The notes beneath the pieces were generated by a model. That model did not search any database. It had not been told where the DNA came from and saw nothing but the letters and a program-made list of their open reading frames with translations. The position numbers were made by a program, and so were the translations under genes. Source: Kryptolebias marmoratus (lineage: Eukaryota; Chordata; Actinopteri; Cyprinodontiformes; Rivulidae). From it: DNA of 64,000 bases. Below, one piece after another: positions 1-13,404 of this stretch. The stretch is taken from positions 17,273,985-17,337,984 of the forward strand of contig NC_051448.1 of assembly GCF_001649575.2 (NCBI RefSeq), read 5' to 3'. Numbering within the stretch: position 1 is the stretch's first letter; every line of letters begins with the position of its first letter.

Positions 1-1674
1 TTGCATTAACAGTAAATTTATCATGCATGAGTGTGGTCCTCTCCTGCGAATTGATAAGTAGATGTGAATAAGAAAATGCAATATATTGGATTTAAAGTCC
101 AAAAAAGAAAAGAATGAAATGACACATTGAGAGATAAAAAAAAAACTGTTGTAATTCGTGAGAAGTGATTTTATTCATGATATATGTTTTTAAATGTATT
201 TAATTGTCTTATTACAGGAAGTTAGTTAAACTTATTTCATTTGTGGCAAAAAAAGTAAGAATAACAATTACAATATTAATTATTATTGTTATTGTTATTA
301 ATTTGGCTGCTGTTGTTTTTGCCCGTGTGCCTTTGTTTTGCTATTATTATCCCTCTGCTCCCTCTTGCAGATGAAATGCAGCAGTTTCTCTCATTATTTA
401 GATGTGCATTCCTGTGGAATCAATTCTCATAGACACATATAAATTATTGTTTAACGAGAAGCTGTATCCTATAAATTATTCAAAGCACCTGGGATTACAA
501 TACGAGATCAAATGATAGGAAAAGAAAGAGCACTCTGCTGGAGGCAGCCCGCACACGAGCCATCACGTCCCCAGTTTGATGTTGCACACAATCTGCTTAT
601 GCAGGAATAATTGGGGAGTAACAGACACCATGTGTACCGATAGACACGGCGGCCCCGGCTTTTGTGCGCCATATTTGGAGAGAGGTAATTGGGCCGCCGG
701 ACATGGTCAGCAATGTCACCCCGACTCTTGTACACGTTTGTCCTCCGCGGTGGCAGAGTTACCGTGGAAGCTCCTGCACATAACGGGAAGGAAATAATTA
801 GCTTGTTTATTCTCTCCTGCAGGAATCCTTACAAAACTTACAAAGCATGAAAAAAGAATGAAAGTTGAGGAGGAGCTACTTGTTTACAACTATCTCTCTG
901 ACATACGGAGGAGCAAACTGTAATAATTTTTTCATAGCCACTTTCCCCTGTCTGGATGAATTCGAGCCGCAGGTTTTCTGTAGGTGAGAATACAGAAACA
1001 GTGGAATTTATTGGCGTGTTATGGCGCCCTGATGTGTTGTAAAAAGGACACTCCAGTAGATAAGGAGAAAGCAATTGTGTGGCATGTGACTGATGGGGAA
1101 AGGGGATTCAAATTGAGTCCTCGGTCGTAAAATAAATAACGTGGATGTCACCAAAGTGGGGAGCAGATAGAAAGAGGAAGACGACAAAGATCTGCTCTCA
1201 CAGGAACCTCACAGGGTGCTGCAGGCCGGTAGGCAGAGGGCATTGTGGGACTGTTAGAAATAGGAGGGATGCAGGTGCACTGAGGGGTGAGTGTGGTTTT
1301 GCTGAGTGTGTGTGTGTGTGTAGCTGCACTGGGATGAGAGGGGGGCATATAATTGCCCCCACAGATGGGTGAAGAGACAAGAGGTGGGTGGAAGAGGCGG
1401 AGGGAACGTGGGGGCCATGGGTGCATGAACATATGTGAATCGGTTTGCAGAAACCTCAAGAAAACCAAGAGAAATGGCGGGGGAAAAAAAAGTAGATACG
1501 TTTGCAAGAGGAGTGAGGAAAAGTTAAAAATGGGATAAGAAGTGCATACAGAATGTCCAAAACAAGCACGAAGAATAAAAGATGTGTGTTATTCTTTCTG
1601 CCAAGTGCATGAGGTTTAACAGTTTCTCGCAATATCCACACTGGGGCTACTCCTTCCTTATTTATGAATCAGAA

Positions 1675-1930
1675 ACTCACCTTTCAGAATTCGGAAGGAA
1701 AAGAAAAGAAAAAGACAGAAAGCAGAAAACTCAGAGGGGGTGAGATGAAGTAAGGACGGGCCGTGGGGAAGGAGAGAGCCGGAGACACAAAGATAGAAAG
1801 AAAGAGAGGGAGCAAGAGAGAGTTGGAGGGGAAACAAGAAGAGGGATAAGAAGACGACCGAAAGATCAGACGAGATGGATGTGCATTTGCACTTGAGAGA
1901 TAAAGAAAGAGGGGGAGAGGGAGCAGGAGA
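1675..1930. other. Long purine-rich strand block
   Basis: Almost all bases on the plus strand are A or G over about 250 bp (GGAAGGAAAAGAAAAGAAAA, AAAGAAAGAGAGGGAGCAAG, GAGATAAAGAAAGAGGGGGAG). It produces long spurious frames on the minus strand. Such tracts can adopt triplex structures. No gene is implied. Confidence 0.75.
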
Positions 1931-3234
1931 CCGTAGGGGACTGTCCCCATTCCTGCACCCCACGCTGAGCGCTCTCCTCCTCGACCGTGCCACTTCCGAT
2001 CAGCCACACAGACGAGCGTCAGCCCCCGTGACGGAGCTGCCGAGACCGGCTGTGCCAGCTGAAGGCTGGATCCCAGCTGAATACACCGACAAGAGAAGTT
2101 TGGACTCTCTGTAGGCGTGTTCCTCTCTCTCTTATTCATTTCAATTACAAGGGGCCTTGTATTCCTGCAGGGCAAGGCCGTGTCGTGTGATCCACTGTAA
2201 TGCAGCGAGGGGCGACATGGAGAAGACATGCTGATGTGCCATTATCTGCATATTATATGGAGCTGGAGACATTAGCGGTTAGACATGAGCAGGAAGTCGC
2301 AGATGAAACAAGACAGACGCTTAAGTGATGACGTAAACACATAAACACCAAATTAACGGCAACAAAAAAATCATTTTCTAAAATGCATCTTGATAACTGC
2401 AATCAATGCACCTTATTCTGGATTCACGTACTGCCCAAAATGAGTACTGAAATACCTGAGTACATTTGAGATCTCAAAATGTTCTGATTTGATCACAAAA
2501 CTAGATAAATTTCTTGCAAAACTTGCCTCTGCTTAAAAACAGAGAAACTCTGCTATCCAGGGAGGATATCGTTGCACTTCTATTGTTGTTATGGATCACA
2601 TTAGATATTGATAATTCTCCAATTTTGACATGCTTCGGAGCAGAAATACATTCAGAGATTCCCCTATCTGAGGTATTTTACTTTCCATGGTCTTTTTGTT
2701 CAGTTGTTTTGCACTATTTTTCTTTTTATCCAGACAGAGAGTGTATTTTATTTGTATTTATGCGGATAAAGAGCATACGCTGAATGCCGATGATTAGATG
2801 GCTTAGGTTCCCCTTCAGAGTTCATATCCTCCATAAAACTGTCCAATTATCTGTTCATGAGCAGGATATGTCTGAAAGCATGCCAACACTGCCACCTAGC
2901 ACTTAAAAGCAGAGAAGGGAGTAGTTTTTAATATATTTCTTTATTTGTTTCTGAGTTTCAGTTTTCCGGAAACGTCAAAAACTGTTCAAAAGTCAGCCTT
3001 TTTTGGTGTTGTCTCTCAAAGTTTCGTCAAATTTGCACATTCTACAGCTGTTGTGGAAAACATTTTCCATGCAATTTAGTCATTGCATGTGATTTTTCTT
3101 TCTTTTTTTTAAAGATCACAGCGATACTAATAGTTTCCTTTCTGTACAAAACAGGAAACCGCAGCACTCTATTGTGAAAATTCTATTGAAATTCCAACAC
3201 GGCATATAATATTCATACCTTGTCAGTGGCGCAA

Positions 3235-3540
3235 CATAATACCTCACTGTGAGCGAGTGAGTAATTTTTCGCTGTGTGAGTTGGAGTCTGAGCAGGGGGA
3301 GTTATTCTCCGCCTGATAACTGCCAAAATAACAGCAGATAATTAGGCCCTTTAGAGCGCTGGGTGTCTCTTAACAAAGGCACCTGCGTTTCCTGTGGTGT
3401 TTGCCGTGCACCCCGAGTGATTGTCATTTTTAATCTAGCGCTCCCGCTGAGACTTCTTCGGGAGCAGCCGAGTCTGTAGGGCGCCAAAGCTACCTGCATG
3501 GTGAAGCGCGTGGGTGTTTGTGCACGCTGCATGCTAGTGT
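3235..3540. promoter_or_regulatory. Candidate conserved non-coding block
   Basis: Contains AGCAGATAATTAGGCCC, a SOX-like core next to an E-box (AACAAAGGCACCTGC at 3374) and TTTTTAATCTAGCGC in unique sequence that ends just before the poly-A tract. Inference from motif density and composition. Confidence 0.3.
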
Positions 3541-3563
3541 ATCCGGTTAGCCAAACGTGTCAG

Positions 3564-3566
<3 letters not shown>

Positions 3567-3594
<28 letters not shown>
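3567..3594. repeat. Poly-A tract
   Basis: Twenty-eight consecutive A bases. Adjacent sequence on the left looks unique, so this may mark the end of a retroposed copy, but no element is recognised. Confidence 0.9.
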
Positions 3595-4088
3595 GAAAAA
3601 CCAAAACTAAAACTCTTGGTGTAACATGCATGTTTGAGAGGGATTGTGTCTATGAGAGTGGAGATGTTGCTGCAAGTTAAAAGGTGGTAATGGCCCCAGG
3701 TTTTTAAAGGTTAACATTAAAGTTGCCACCTGAAGAGGTTCATGACAGTTTTTCCTGCGTTCAAGTGGGTGTTTTAAAAAAAAAATGCAGCTTATACTCA
3801 GCCAGTGTTTGCAAATGTAAAAGAGCGATTTTCAATTCATCTAAATGAAATCATTTGCTCTGAACATCCTCCCTCATCCGGCTGCTCTGACAAGAAACAG
3901 AAGCCCTCCTCCTTCTCCTCGTTCCTTCGACTCCTTCTCTCCTCCCAATAATGAAACAAACGGAAGCCAAATAAACCCGACGCAGCTCCTCTCCAGTGCA
4001 GCCATCCACATCCTGGACTGTGCCAGGTTAGGGGAAATCATTGGAATTGTTTACCCTCTCCCCCCTCCCATACACCCCCCCCCCCCCA

Positions 4089-4096
4089 NNNNNNNN
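4089..4096. other. Assembly gap (8 N) inside poly-C
   Basis: Eight N bases sit between two C-runs (about 4,075-4,087 and 4,097-4,108), followed by (CA)n. The gap length is probably nominal. Frames read across this spot are meaningless. Confidence 0.97.
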
Positions 4097-4729
4097 CCCC
4101 CCCCCCCCAAACACACACACACACGCCTACTGTCTTCATCGCCCTCCTCCTCTTCCTCCTCCTCCTTCTCCTCTACAAAATGAGCTGCCCGTGTCTGATC
4201 GTCTGAGCCAATTTGCAGACCCATGTGGCACCCTTCCCTTCAGACCTGGGCATTGTGCCTCTCACTCCCTGGCAAAGAGGCAAGGAATTATTTTTATCCC
4301 CCAAACACGCGGATATGCACCGGTGATTTCAAATGCCTGCCTCGCACATTGTCGGGGATGATTTTGGCCACGTGCCAAACCCATTATATTGATCTCTCTT
4401 TCTCTGTTTTTCTATAGCCACAGACAATGCAGATTTACTGCAGAACATATTAGGGAAATAAAAAATCTGTTTCAGACACTATCCACACTGAAACGATGGA
4501 ATGCGAGTTGGTGTTTTTCTGAGCAACGACTGTGCTATAGACACTTCCCTAAATTTTGTTAAACATGATTATTTTCTCAGATTTCTCGTCCATCCTAATC
4601 ATAACTTGCTTTATTTGTTTCACCTAGTAGGCTACCTTTTCTAACCAATTAAATTCTGACACATTCACATGTTTCTGAGTATCATAACAATCGCGCCATC
4701 TTTTTTTTTTTTCTACCTCGACTTATTGC

Positions 4730-5165
4730 TTTGGCATCTAGATCTTTTTCCTTGGAGTGTGTTGCTGGCATGTCAGCTCTGGCTTTGCTTGGAAACGACG
4801 AGACCTCCGATGTTTGCCGAGGTACACGCGGGAATATTGAAATGTTGAAATTGGCAGAGAACGGCCTGTCAGCTAATGAGCGTGTCTATGAGAAAATGAT
4901 TTGGTTGTTTCCTGAGAGGGAAATCACAGAGAATGGCTAAATGGGAGCTCTCCGAAGAGACTCCGCGGAGGCTCTGTGTACGGCGATGAGACGGTGTTGG
5001 GAGGCCAGCGGATTGGATGAGAAGCGTCTGTTTGCCTCGATGCCAATGTCATTAGCGCAGAGGACTGAGAACGACCACCACGTCCCTTTTGATTGCCATT
5101 AGAGCCTGGAGCCAAACAAAGAACCAAACAAAAAGCTCTGAATAGACTTGGAGTGGAGGTCATGC
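4730..5165. promoter_or_regulatory. Candidate conserved non-coding block
   Basis: Repeat-free sequence of mixed composition with ACGGCCTGTCAGCTAATGAG, AATGTCATTAGCGCAGAGG and GACTCCGCGGAGGC. Open frames on both strands are short and unrelated to known families, so a non-coding conserved element is more likely than an exon. Confidence 0.28.
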
Positions 5166-5704
5166 CAGCCGCAGAGCTACATCAGTAGCAGAGCTTATGG
5201 TGTCCTTTGGACCATCAATTTTTAGCCTTTTTTGTGCCATGGAACAATTAAAAAAACAAATGTACCACATCAATCTGCTCTGTTGAATGATTGATTGTAC
5301 ACATCTATTATTGTTACACGCCATGTTTCATGTTGAACCGCTCTGGCTAATCCTGTACAGTAATCAAATTTACACAAACAACCAAACCTGAGTATTTTTT
5401 GTGGGGAAGCTAAAATATAAAGCATGTGCCTCTCTTGGGTGAGTTGTAAAAACTGAGAAGATATCCTCATATGATTGACTAAAAACAAAGCCAACATACA
5501 AGAAATAAGGTTTGCAGGAATAATAATCAGATCATCACATTGTCTCTTTTTTTTCAAACAAAAATCCCCAATTGTGGCAGTCTTTATGCCAAATGTATAG
5601 ATTAAGGACATTAAAAACAGAGGAACATGTTTTACAATTTAGTCAAACAAATGTTAAAACATAATAGTTAAAAAAGCAAAAAGAAGTTCATCTATTCAGT
5701 TCCA

Positions 5705-5945
5705 ACATCCATTTAATCCTGAGATGGTGTCTATCGCCAACAGCCATTAGAAAAAAGGAAGGTTTCCAGTCCATCACAGGGCCACGCAGAGACATACATA
5801 TATACCTAAAGCCAATTTAGACTCACCAGTTTACCTGGATCATCAGAGGAATGTGGAGAAATCCCATATGTGCATGGGGAGCAGCGATTGACGGGGAAGG
5901 CCCCAACCAAGAGTCAAACCAAAGACCGTGTTGCTGCACGGCAAC
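5705..5945 (-). repeat. SINE/L2-tail repeat, reversed partial copy
   Basis: Reverse-strand version of the repeat at 36.7 kb: CCATCCATTTAATCCTGAGA, GTCCATCACAGGGCCACGCA and the tRNA-like end near 5,925 (TGCTGCACGGCAACAGTGCTA). Confidence 0.78.
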
Positions 5946-5984
5946 AGTGCTAACTGTAAATCCAATAAATACAAATCAATGGAA

Positions 5985-6900
5985 AAAGAAATATAAAAAA
6001 CAGCATAAAATTTCAACTCTCTTTGGGTCTCAGGCTTTACTTGAGTCAAAAGCCAGAAGAAAAAAGATTAGTCTTGAGCAGAGTCATCTTCTTGGTCCAT
6101 ATATTGAAAATAAACTGGTTGGTAGACCAAGGTGTTTCTACTGGTGTGTGGATGTTGAGAAGATTTTTTTACCCTCTTGTGGACTTTTTCTCTACCTCTT
6201 TTTGTGTCTCTCTCTTTTGAGGGCTTCGGGAGGGTTAAATATGATTAGATAAAAAGCATTTAAAATTTAAAAAGCAAGCAGTACAACCTTAAAATCAATC
6301 TGGAAGTTCATAGGAATCCAGCAAAGAGAAGTCAAGACTGGAGTTATGTGCTCACCTTTTTTCAGTACTAGTTAAAAAATTAGTTGCTGTGCTTTGGACA
6401 GTTTGAAAATAATGCAGAGACGACTGATCTAGTCAAACATTACAGTCATCCAAGCGAGACGTAACAGAGGTGTAAATGACTTTTTTTTCTGTCTTTGTTA
6501 AAAAGATACAGCTTCACCTTGGTGATAGCTCTTACCTGAGAAAAAGAAGTCTTGATTTAATAACTGCAATAATATGTTCAATATAAAGGAGGTATTGAAA
6601 ATAACATCCAGATTTTTGACAGTGGATTTACAGAGCCAAAGAGTGTCAAAAAATGCGAGAATATTATATTTTTTCAGTGGTGAGGACTTCTGTTTTATTT
6701 ATATTAAGACTGGGAAAACTTAATTTCATTGAGGTTTTTAATTTCATTTAGGCAGATATGCTGATATGAATAGTTGAACAGTCTTTTTTTATTTTTTTTG
6801 AACACTGATCTCATAGCAAGAAAAATCAAGATATCGTCAGCAAAGCATTGAAGGGGGAATATTATATTTTCTAAAACAAATAGACCCCACAGACCATAGA
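5985..6900 (-). mobile_element. LINE reverse-transcriptase relic, minus strand
   Basis: On the minus strand near 6,840 a frame reads LQCFADDILIFLA, an FADD box typical of LINE reverse transcriptases. Further downstream on that strand (lower coordinates) come blocks resembling the thumb and C-terminal part of fish LINE polymerases, including the reverse of ATTACAGTCATCCAAGCGAG (6,442) and of GTTGCTGTGCTTTGGACAGT (6,383). The end of the ORF lies near 6,010 (reverse of GTCTCAGGCTTTACTTGAGT region). Stops and indels are frequent. Confidence 0.55.
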
Positions 6901-8989
6901 AATTGACTATATTCAATTTATTTACAGTTTATTGTTTGATCCTAATTTAAGAGACATTAAAAGGATAACCCAGTCAATTTTAAAGTGATGTTCTTACAAA
7001 TAGTTACCAACTTATTAGTGCATCTAGTTAATCAACACTTTCTTCCACTCCTGGCTGATGGACACATTCAACAGCCTCAGCAATATGCCTCAGCCACCAT
7101 GCAATAAAAATATCAGCATTATATCAATTGGTGTCACCTAATTTGCTGTAAAAATTTACATCTCTTGTGAAATATATTGCAAAAGCTCACTGAGCAAATA
7201 TGTGCTGTTCTTAGTAGAAACAGAAGCAGAGGAGCCAAAAGATATGTTGCACACTCATGAGCAACCTTCTCTACCTCAGGTAATATTTTACACATCCTGT
7301 TGAGCTCTTTTTCCTTTCCCTTCAAAATTCTACCTAAACCCTCATTCTAACCTGGCTTAACATGATTTTTTCAGTAACAAGAATACAGACTGCATGTTTG
7401 ATGATGCACTAAAATCTAGTTGCTCAGACCTCCTGGGATGGGGATCTGGGCTGCACATTGACACATTTCTGAGAAGTGTGTTTTGGGCCACTTCTACGAA
7501 GTGATCACTGTCACTATCATTAACCAATTGCACAAGTCTAAGTTTAATCACAGGTCAAGTTGTGGGATGGTGATGGTTTAGTTTCTGCAGTCTACTGAGC
7601 AAGCAAACCTATGCTGGACTTTGGTTTTTGCAAAGGAAAAAAAATGTGTACATTTACTTGATTAAAGAGAAGTGAATATAAGCAGAGACCTGTTCTAATG
7701 TCATTTTGGAGTATTGCATGTTGAATCTGTATGATGAAGTATTACACCGTGTTTGTGACCTCAACCATCATTAAACATTTTCACCTCTTTACAGTTATAC
7801 TTTGATTGTAAAACATTTAAAACCCAGAAGAAAGAAACTGTTAATGAGGGTTGTTGCTGACCTCGGAGCGTCTTTGATAAGAGCAACACAACATTGTTTG
7901 GCCTTGAGTTTTTGTTCATTGGGCTAGACCAATACCCTTTGGTAATTGAGGTCAAAATGTCTTTGTAGCTGTTGAAAATATGTTGATTTCTAGCGGATTA
8001 TCCTTTCTCTCATAGGTGATGAGCAGGTGTAATATCATTTAAGTGCATAACCCCATCCAATAAATAGTTGTTTTTGCTTCTGCTCAGGTTTTTTCCAGGT
8101 ATCCCCATGGTGATTAGGTCTATTCAGTGTATACATAGTATAAACTGTTATTTGCACAACATAATGTGACAACAACATCAAGAAAAAGTTTGATTACTTT
8201 AATAACCTTTACTGTAAGTACTTTTTGTAGGCCATTTTCTATTTTTCAGCTTATTATGGCTGTCATCCTACAATAAACCAAATCTTGAGATATATAACAT
8301 TTAACTTTAGATATTTAAAGATTATCAAGCCTTTTCCCTATACAGTCATTTTTGTTTAATAGTTGTACTTGTGTGTGATTCTTTGCATCTATCATTTGGC
8401 AGGATCTACTTACAGATCTCATAAGACTCCTTTGGCCGCCGTCCCATCAGAACTTGTCTCTTAAATGAGCGATGGCTCAATGGTGCTCAGATGAGAGAGC
8501 ACCGCCAGAGGAGCGGCATGTGACTAATCAAGACTGGGCTCGGCTCCCTGACTCCCAAACCATATTCTGCTGATTCAAAAGGCCACTGAGACACTATGGT
8601 AATGGAAAAGCAGGATGGGAATCACAGAAAGTAAAAAAAACAAAAACAAAACTGTGACTTGTATTGCTTTGGTGGATGTCCAACACAATATGGGGTAATA
8701 TATCAACTGAGCTGTTGAAAGTTATGATGGAATTCATTACAGAATGCACATAAACAACTGAGTGACCCACTCTGATGTCAGAATTCAGCAGCAAACCAAG
8801 TTACGATCAAACATGTGGGTTACTCACATCTAACAAACCGTCTGTGTGACTGCTTTTTCGGCTTTCTGCCATATGCTACCCATCTCATTGTGTCTATCGT
8901 CTTCTCACTCCCTTTTTTATCGCCTTCTGTTTTCTGTCCCTGGTCATTCTTTGACTTGTTCCATACCTCCACATGTATAAAATGGAGGG

Positions 8990-9200
8990 CAGCGGTGAGC
9001 TTCCAATTCAGAACTCATTTGTGGCGCTGCCGGCCCCCTACCCGCTCTGCAGTTGCAGAGGGGACCCAGGGGAGCCCTATCACAGCTCTATATGCAAATG
9101 TCCTTGCACCTGGGCAACAGCGTGGGCATGCTGGGACGGGGAGCTTATTTATGCAAATCTCAGGGAGACAGTCACAGCACAACACAGAGCAGGCCACAGA
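8990..9200. promoter_or_regulatory. Candidate regulatory element with two octamer sites
   Basis: A GC-richer island in AT-rich surroundings carries two perfect ATGCAAAT octamers, at 9092-9099 and 9151-9158. Between them are an E-box (CACCTG) and CAGCGTGGGCATGC. Octamers are POU-factor sites. Whether this is a conserved enhancer is inference. Confidence 0.35.
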
Positions 9201-10734
9201 CACTGGTGGTCATATCTCCCTGCCAGCAAAAATAAATAAATAATAATAATAATAGTGGGAAAAACATGGAAAACATGAAAGATGCCGAATGACTGATACA
9301 GCTAGACAGATTAGTAATTGTAGAGCTTATGGTAAATGAAATGCATATATGTTCAAGATAGACAACGCTTTAAGTTTTTCCTGTATTTTAAAGGTATTAT
9401 ATGTGAGAAGCATTAATACAATAAATGCATGTCTTATATGACAGGCACAGGTAATATAAATAAGTACCTATCAAAATTTTAAACAAAAAACAGGGGTTTT
9501 TTTTAAGTTTCTTTTTGCATAACCAAAACAGCCTCATATGAGATCCACTCTAAAGATGCACATGCATGTATATATACATGCCAACAAACACGAGACAGAG
9601 GTGTTTGTTTACCATCACATCGCCACTGACAAGAAGCAATAACGCTGAATATGTTAAAGCTCGCCACAGCGAAAGGAGAACAAAACCAATCTCTGTGTCT
9701 CAGCTGGCCCTTTCTCCCGGCTGGGCCGCAACTGCTGAGTGAGACATCACACAGGAAAAACGCAGAGTACAATACAACAGGCTACATTAATGTGCAAATG
9801 TATGCAAGAATTATTTTTTTTAGAAAAGCCAAAATTGCGGAGCCAAATTAGGTAGCTGCACTCAAATCATTGGGATTATGAATAATTACTGCACGTTTTC
9901 TGGAACTTTCCTCAATTTCTTGCGAAACAAAAGCTTCAGTGGATTAATTGAGGAAAATCCAAATGTAGTGTGAAGTTTCAGTGGCTGGAGGTGGAAACTA
10001 CCGGTAAGCAGTTTTATGTGTTGAAACAATGGACATGGAAACAGCACAGAGAAGTAATCACTCTCAGGTTTTCTGAAACTCCTCAGATGATCTATCATTT
10101 CTCTGAAAAAGCTGCCAGCCAACAGTAAAACTTGTTAATTATATACAATAAACTGTCAGTCGAGATACTCATATCTTGTTTGGTCTAGGTTAAGAAACTT
10201 TTCAGTCTTTAGTTTTTATATGTCCATATTTATATATATGTAATGTGAATATATGTATGGGTGCAAAATACATGGCTAATGATCACATTATTTCAATGAT
10301 ATGCAGCCAAAAGGGATTACAGTGATGGACTGGACTGCTTTTCATTACAGGATTTATCAGTGTAAGCTCAAAATGTTCAGTAAAGAGACTATGTATAAGC
10401 TAAGCCACTCAAAAGACTTTGTCTATGAGTTTTTGATGCGTAAACACATTGAGCAAAGGCCAGAAAAAGGAGTAAAAAAAGTAATGAGAAAATGCAGCTG
10501 ACTTTTTTTATCCAGTGTAAGTTGCTGCCTGCTTGCACAGGAATATAGTGTATGGAATTTTTGTGACAAAGTATTTCCTTTACAAAGTTGTTGGTCTTGA
10601 GTTTTTACCACTCTTTAATTATATCTTTCATAAAAGCCAGATTATTCTGACAAACCTTTAAGACTATTTATATAAAACTATACATTGTTTACATGTTACC
10701 TTTTAATCCATATGTTTGTTAAAAATTTGTCAAA

Positions 10735-10995
10735 TTTTGGGCTGTGTGGGGATGGAGGTGGTTTGCATTGATGTAAATTCAAATCCCAGCTGGGCTTTGC
10801 ATGTTTTTTTTAGTCCAAGCATGATTTTTCTCAGGTACCTTTGTTTCCGCCAACAGTACAAAACATGTTAGATTCTAAATTGATCATAGGTGTGCATGTG
10901 TCTTCACATGGCCTTGTGATGGACTGGCAACTTGTCCAGAGTGCACCCTGCCTCTCATTCAATGATGGCTGCAGTAGGCACCACTCCTCTACTAT
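10735..10995 (+). repeat. SINE/L2-tail repeat, diverged copy
   Basis: Recognisable by CAAATCCCAGCTGGGCTTTGCATG, TCTAAATTGATCATAGGTGTG and TGATGGACTGGCAACTTGTC, followed by TGCCTCTCATTCAATGATGG. More diverged than the 36.7-kb copy. Confidence 0.7.
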
Positions 10996-11359
10996 TTATT
11001 AGCTTTGAAGATTATTTTTCATTTTTAACAACAAATTTCATTGATTATGGGATAATTCACTCTAAGGATTAAACATGCTAATTGTTTTGCTAGTCCATAA
11101 AATCTAAACTATAACAAGATTATTACAACTAGTTTGTCTACAACATGTAAACCCACATTAAGGATTTAAATGGTTTGGTTTGCAGAGTGTGGACAATACT
11201 GGATGCTTAGGCCGCCTTTACTGTGGATGATCCCATTAAGAAGTAAAAAAAAAAATGGATGGTTTATGCTTAGTCTTGGTAGGGTCTTCAGGCGAGTATT
11301 AAAAATGCAGAGAGTTCTCCATTATGTGTGACAGGTTGTGGAGGGTTTTGAGCATACAC

Positions 11360-11890
11360 AAATCTTCCGAAGTGAGGTTATGGTGGTTTATTATTGTGGT
11401 GGCAGAATATTGGGGTCCTGGGTGAAGTGTAGTGAAGCTTAGTGGCAACATATTTTTGACGCAGGGCCCACGCACCGCAACACAGCTTGGTCGTTCTGAA
11501 TTTGAAGCAGGACTGGCCACCTTAGTCTCATGCCTATAGGCCACAACCGTGATCATGACAAGGTCATGGAAACAACATAGAATGAACCTTGTATCTGTGA
11601 TGTTGAGGGGGCTTCATCTTCTACCTCATAGCTGCATCCTGAAATGGTCTAAGAGAGTCAAGCCAGGGCTGACTTATACAGCGTGGTGAAGAGCGTCTCA
11701 GGGTCATGGAAAATAGCAGGAAAAAATGTATTTGGTGAGTACTTAAAGTGTAGCGGCATCATGATTGCCTTCACACTGAAGGAGGTTTCCAAATGTGCCA
11801 CAATCAAGCCACGTTTTAATAGGTTATGAAGGTTGAACGGAGAGTAGTTACCATCCAGTGTGAAGGGGGATAATCCAATCATCAGTTGCC
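11360..11890. repeat. Unclassified repeat pair, copy 1
   Basis: Shares an ordered series of blocks with 15,995-16,435: CATGACAAGGTCATGGAAACA, CATAGCTGCATCCTGA, GGAAAATAGCAGGAAAAAATGTATTTGG, AGTGTAGCGGCATCATGATTG, AGGAGGTTTCCAAATGTGCC and CCATCCAGTGTGAAGG. Both copies point the same way. Family unknown to me. Confidence 0.65.
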
Positions 11891-13404
11891 TTGGTAGATG
11901 TACCTGTGGCCTGGTATTGCCTTTGTCCTTTTCTGCGCATGCTTTATACCAATGTGTACGTGAAGGCTGAGGTGTTTCTGTTAGTAACTTTGTCAAGGTT
12001 GACCTGAAAAACTAAAATTGCAAGCCAGGTGGATTCTTAGAAGATTCTTAACAACGTAATCACAGAAAAATCCACCAGACAGATCTAAGTTTTCATGAAT
12101 GTTTTATACACGGTTCGAGGCAAAAAAAAAAAAGAAAGATTGGTTAAATCTGGAGTCATTTTTTGTTTTTTTTTTGTTATTTGTACAACAAGGGCAGGTA
12201 ATTGTGTTTCTTATAGTATTTAGATGAGTTATTGATGTGCTTCCCCTTACAAAGCAATGCCCATAGTGAAAAAGGCGCTCATAGTGCAGTAATTCACCTC
12301 GAGATGGATGCACCAGCCTCAGGGCTGACTGGCAGCTTTGATGCTGTGATCACCAGGATGTTGTCTCTCACCTTCTGGTTCTAAAATCTGAGGAGAAAAA
12401 AAATAATAATAAAAAAAAGAAAGACAAGAAACAAGTGGGTTAAGTGTGATGGCTTTCAACTTTGTGGTTTGAAAGATGGCAGCAACCACCTCAAATATGA
12501 CGTAAGGTCCTTTTTAAAAAAAAATGTAGATGAGTCCATCATGAAAAGGAGATGAAACGAGTCTTTGGTGATGTGGACCAAAGAAAGTAAAATGTCAGTG
12601 AAGAGAATGACTTAAAGAAGAAGGTAGAGAATGGAGGGGAGGGGGTAAAGAAGGGCCGGGACTGTTGTTGTTATTGTGTTTGATGTAGTGCTTGACAAGA
12701 GAGGGAGTTTAGAAATCCTTGTGTAGTAGGAGGCAAAGGAAGAGAGAGGGTTCATTTAAATGCATGCTCACTCAGCGCCCATACAGAGTGGGTGTCTGCT
12801 GAGAACTCATCACGGCCTCACTGATAAAGCCTCAACCTCTTGGAAGGGGGAAGTGAAGAGACAGATCACTCTCTTGAGGTGAGATTGCCTCATGAATGGA
12901 CACTTGTTATGTAGAAATACACAACATTAACGGATATTACCATGGTACTGGTTAGTCATCCCTCCATCCTCCATACATACCTACAGCTATCGGCTCAGCC
13001 ATCTCCAGTGGTTGAACATGAAGTGTTCTCTAGAGACCAGAAGATGCAAACTACTTCAGAGATTAAAGCGTCACAACAATTAGATCAAAGTTTTTAGAGT
13101 AATGCATCCATCTTTACAGAAACATCAATCTAAAGAACCAGTCTGAACATGCATTTTTATGTTTGAGTCTGACAAAGATTTATAGATTTTTACGCTTATC
13201 TTCATATAAACAAACAGCAATTGAAAAGACACAAGGTCCATTCCCTGATATTCTCTCATCATTAGGCTTTACCAAAAATATTAGCTGTCATCTCTGAAGA
13301 TTCTCAAAAGACATTGAGTGATGGATCCCATGCTAGACATTGGGGCAACGAAGGAACAATGATGAATTTAGATCACGACTAGTAAAAAGATTTTCTAATG
13401 GAAA

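Larger units (their letters stand above)
1..11300. other. Gene-free block, left end
   Basis: No coding exon can be supported on either strand. The block holds candidate non-coding elements (3.2, 4.7 and 9.0 kb), an AT-rich LINE relic (6.0-6.9 kb), SINE/L2 pieces (5.7 and 10.7 kb), the purine tract at 1.7-1.9 kb and the assembly gap. GC-rich unique sequence at about 560-800 and 4,195-4,440 and 8,395-8,580 is unexplained. The stretches 1-500, 2,100-3,200, 7,000-8,400 and 9,250-10,730 show nothing I recognise. Confidence 0.6.

Noticed and set aside
1684..2229. 181-residue minus-strand open frame
   Set aside because: The first part is a low-complexity Ser/Leu/Phe product of the purine-rich tract. 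There are no splice sites or domain support.
3845..4361. Two overlapping plus-strand open frames
   Set aside because: They cross the N gap and poly-C/CA and TCC repeats, so the frames are artefacts.
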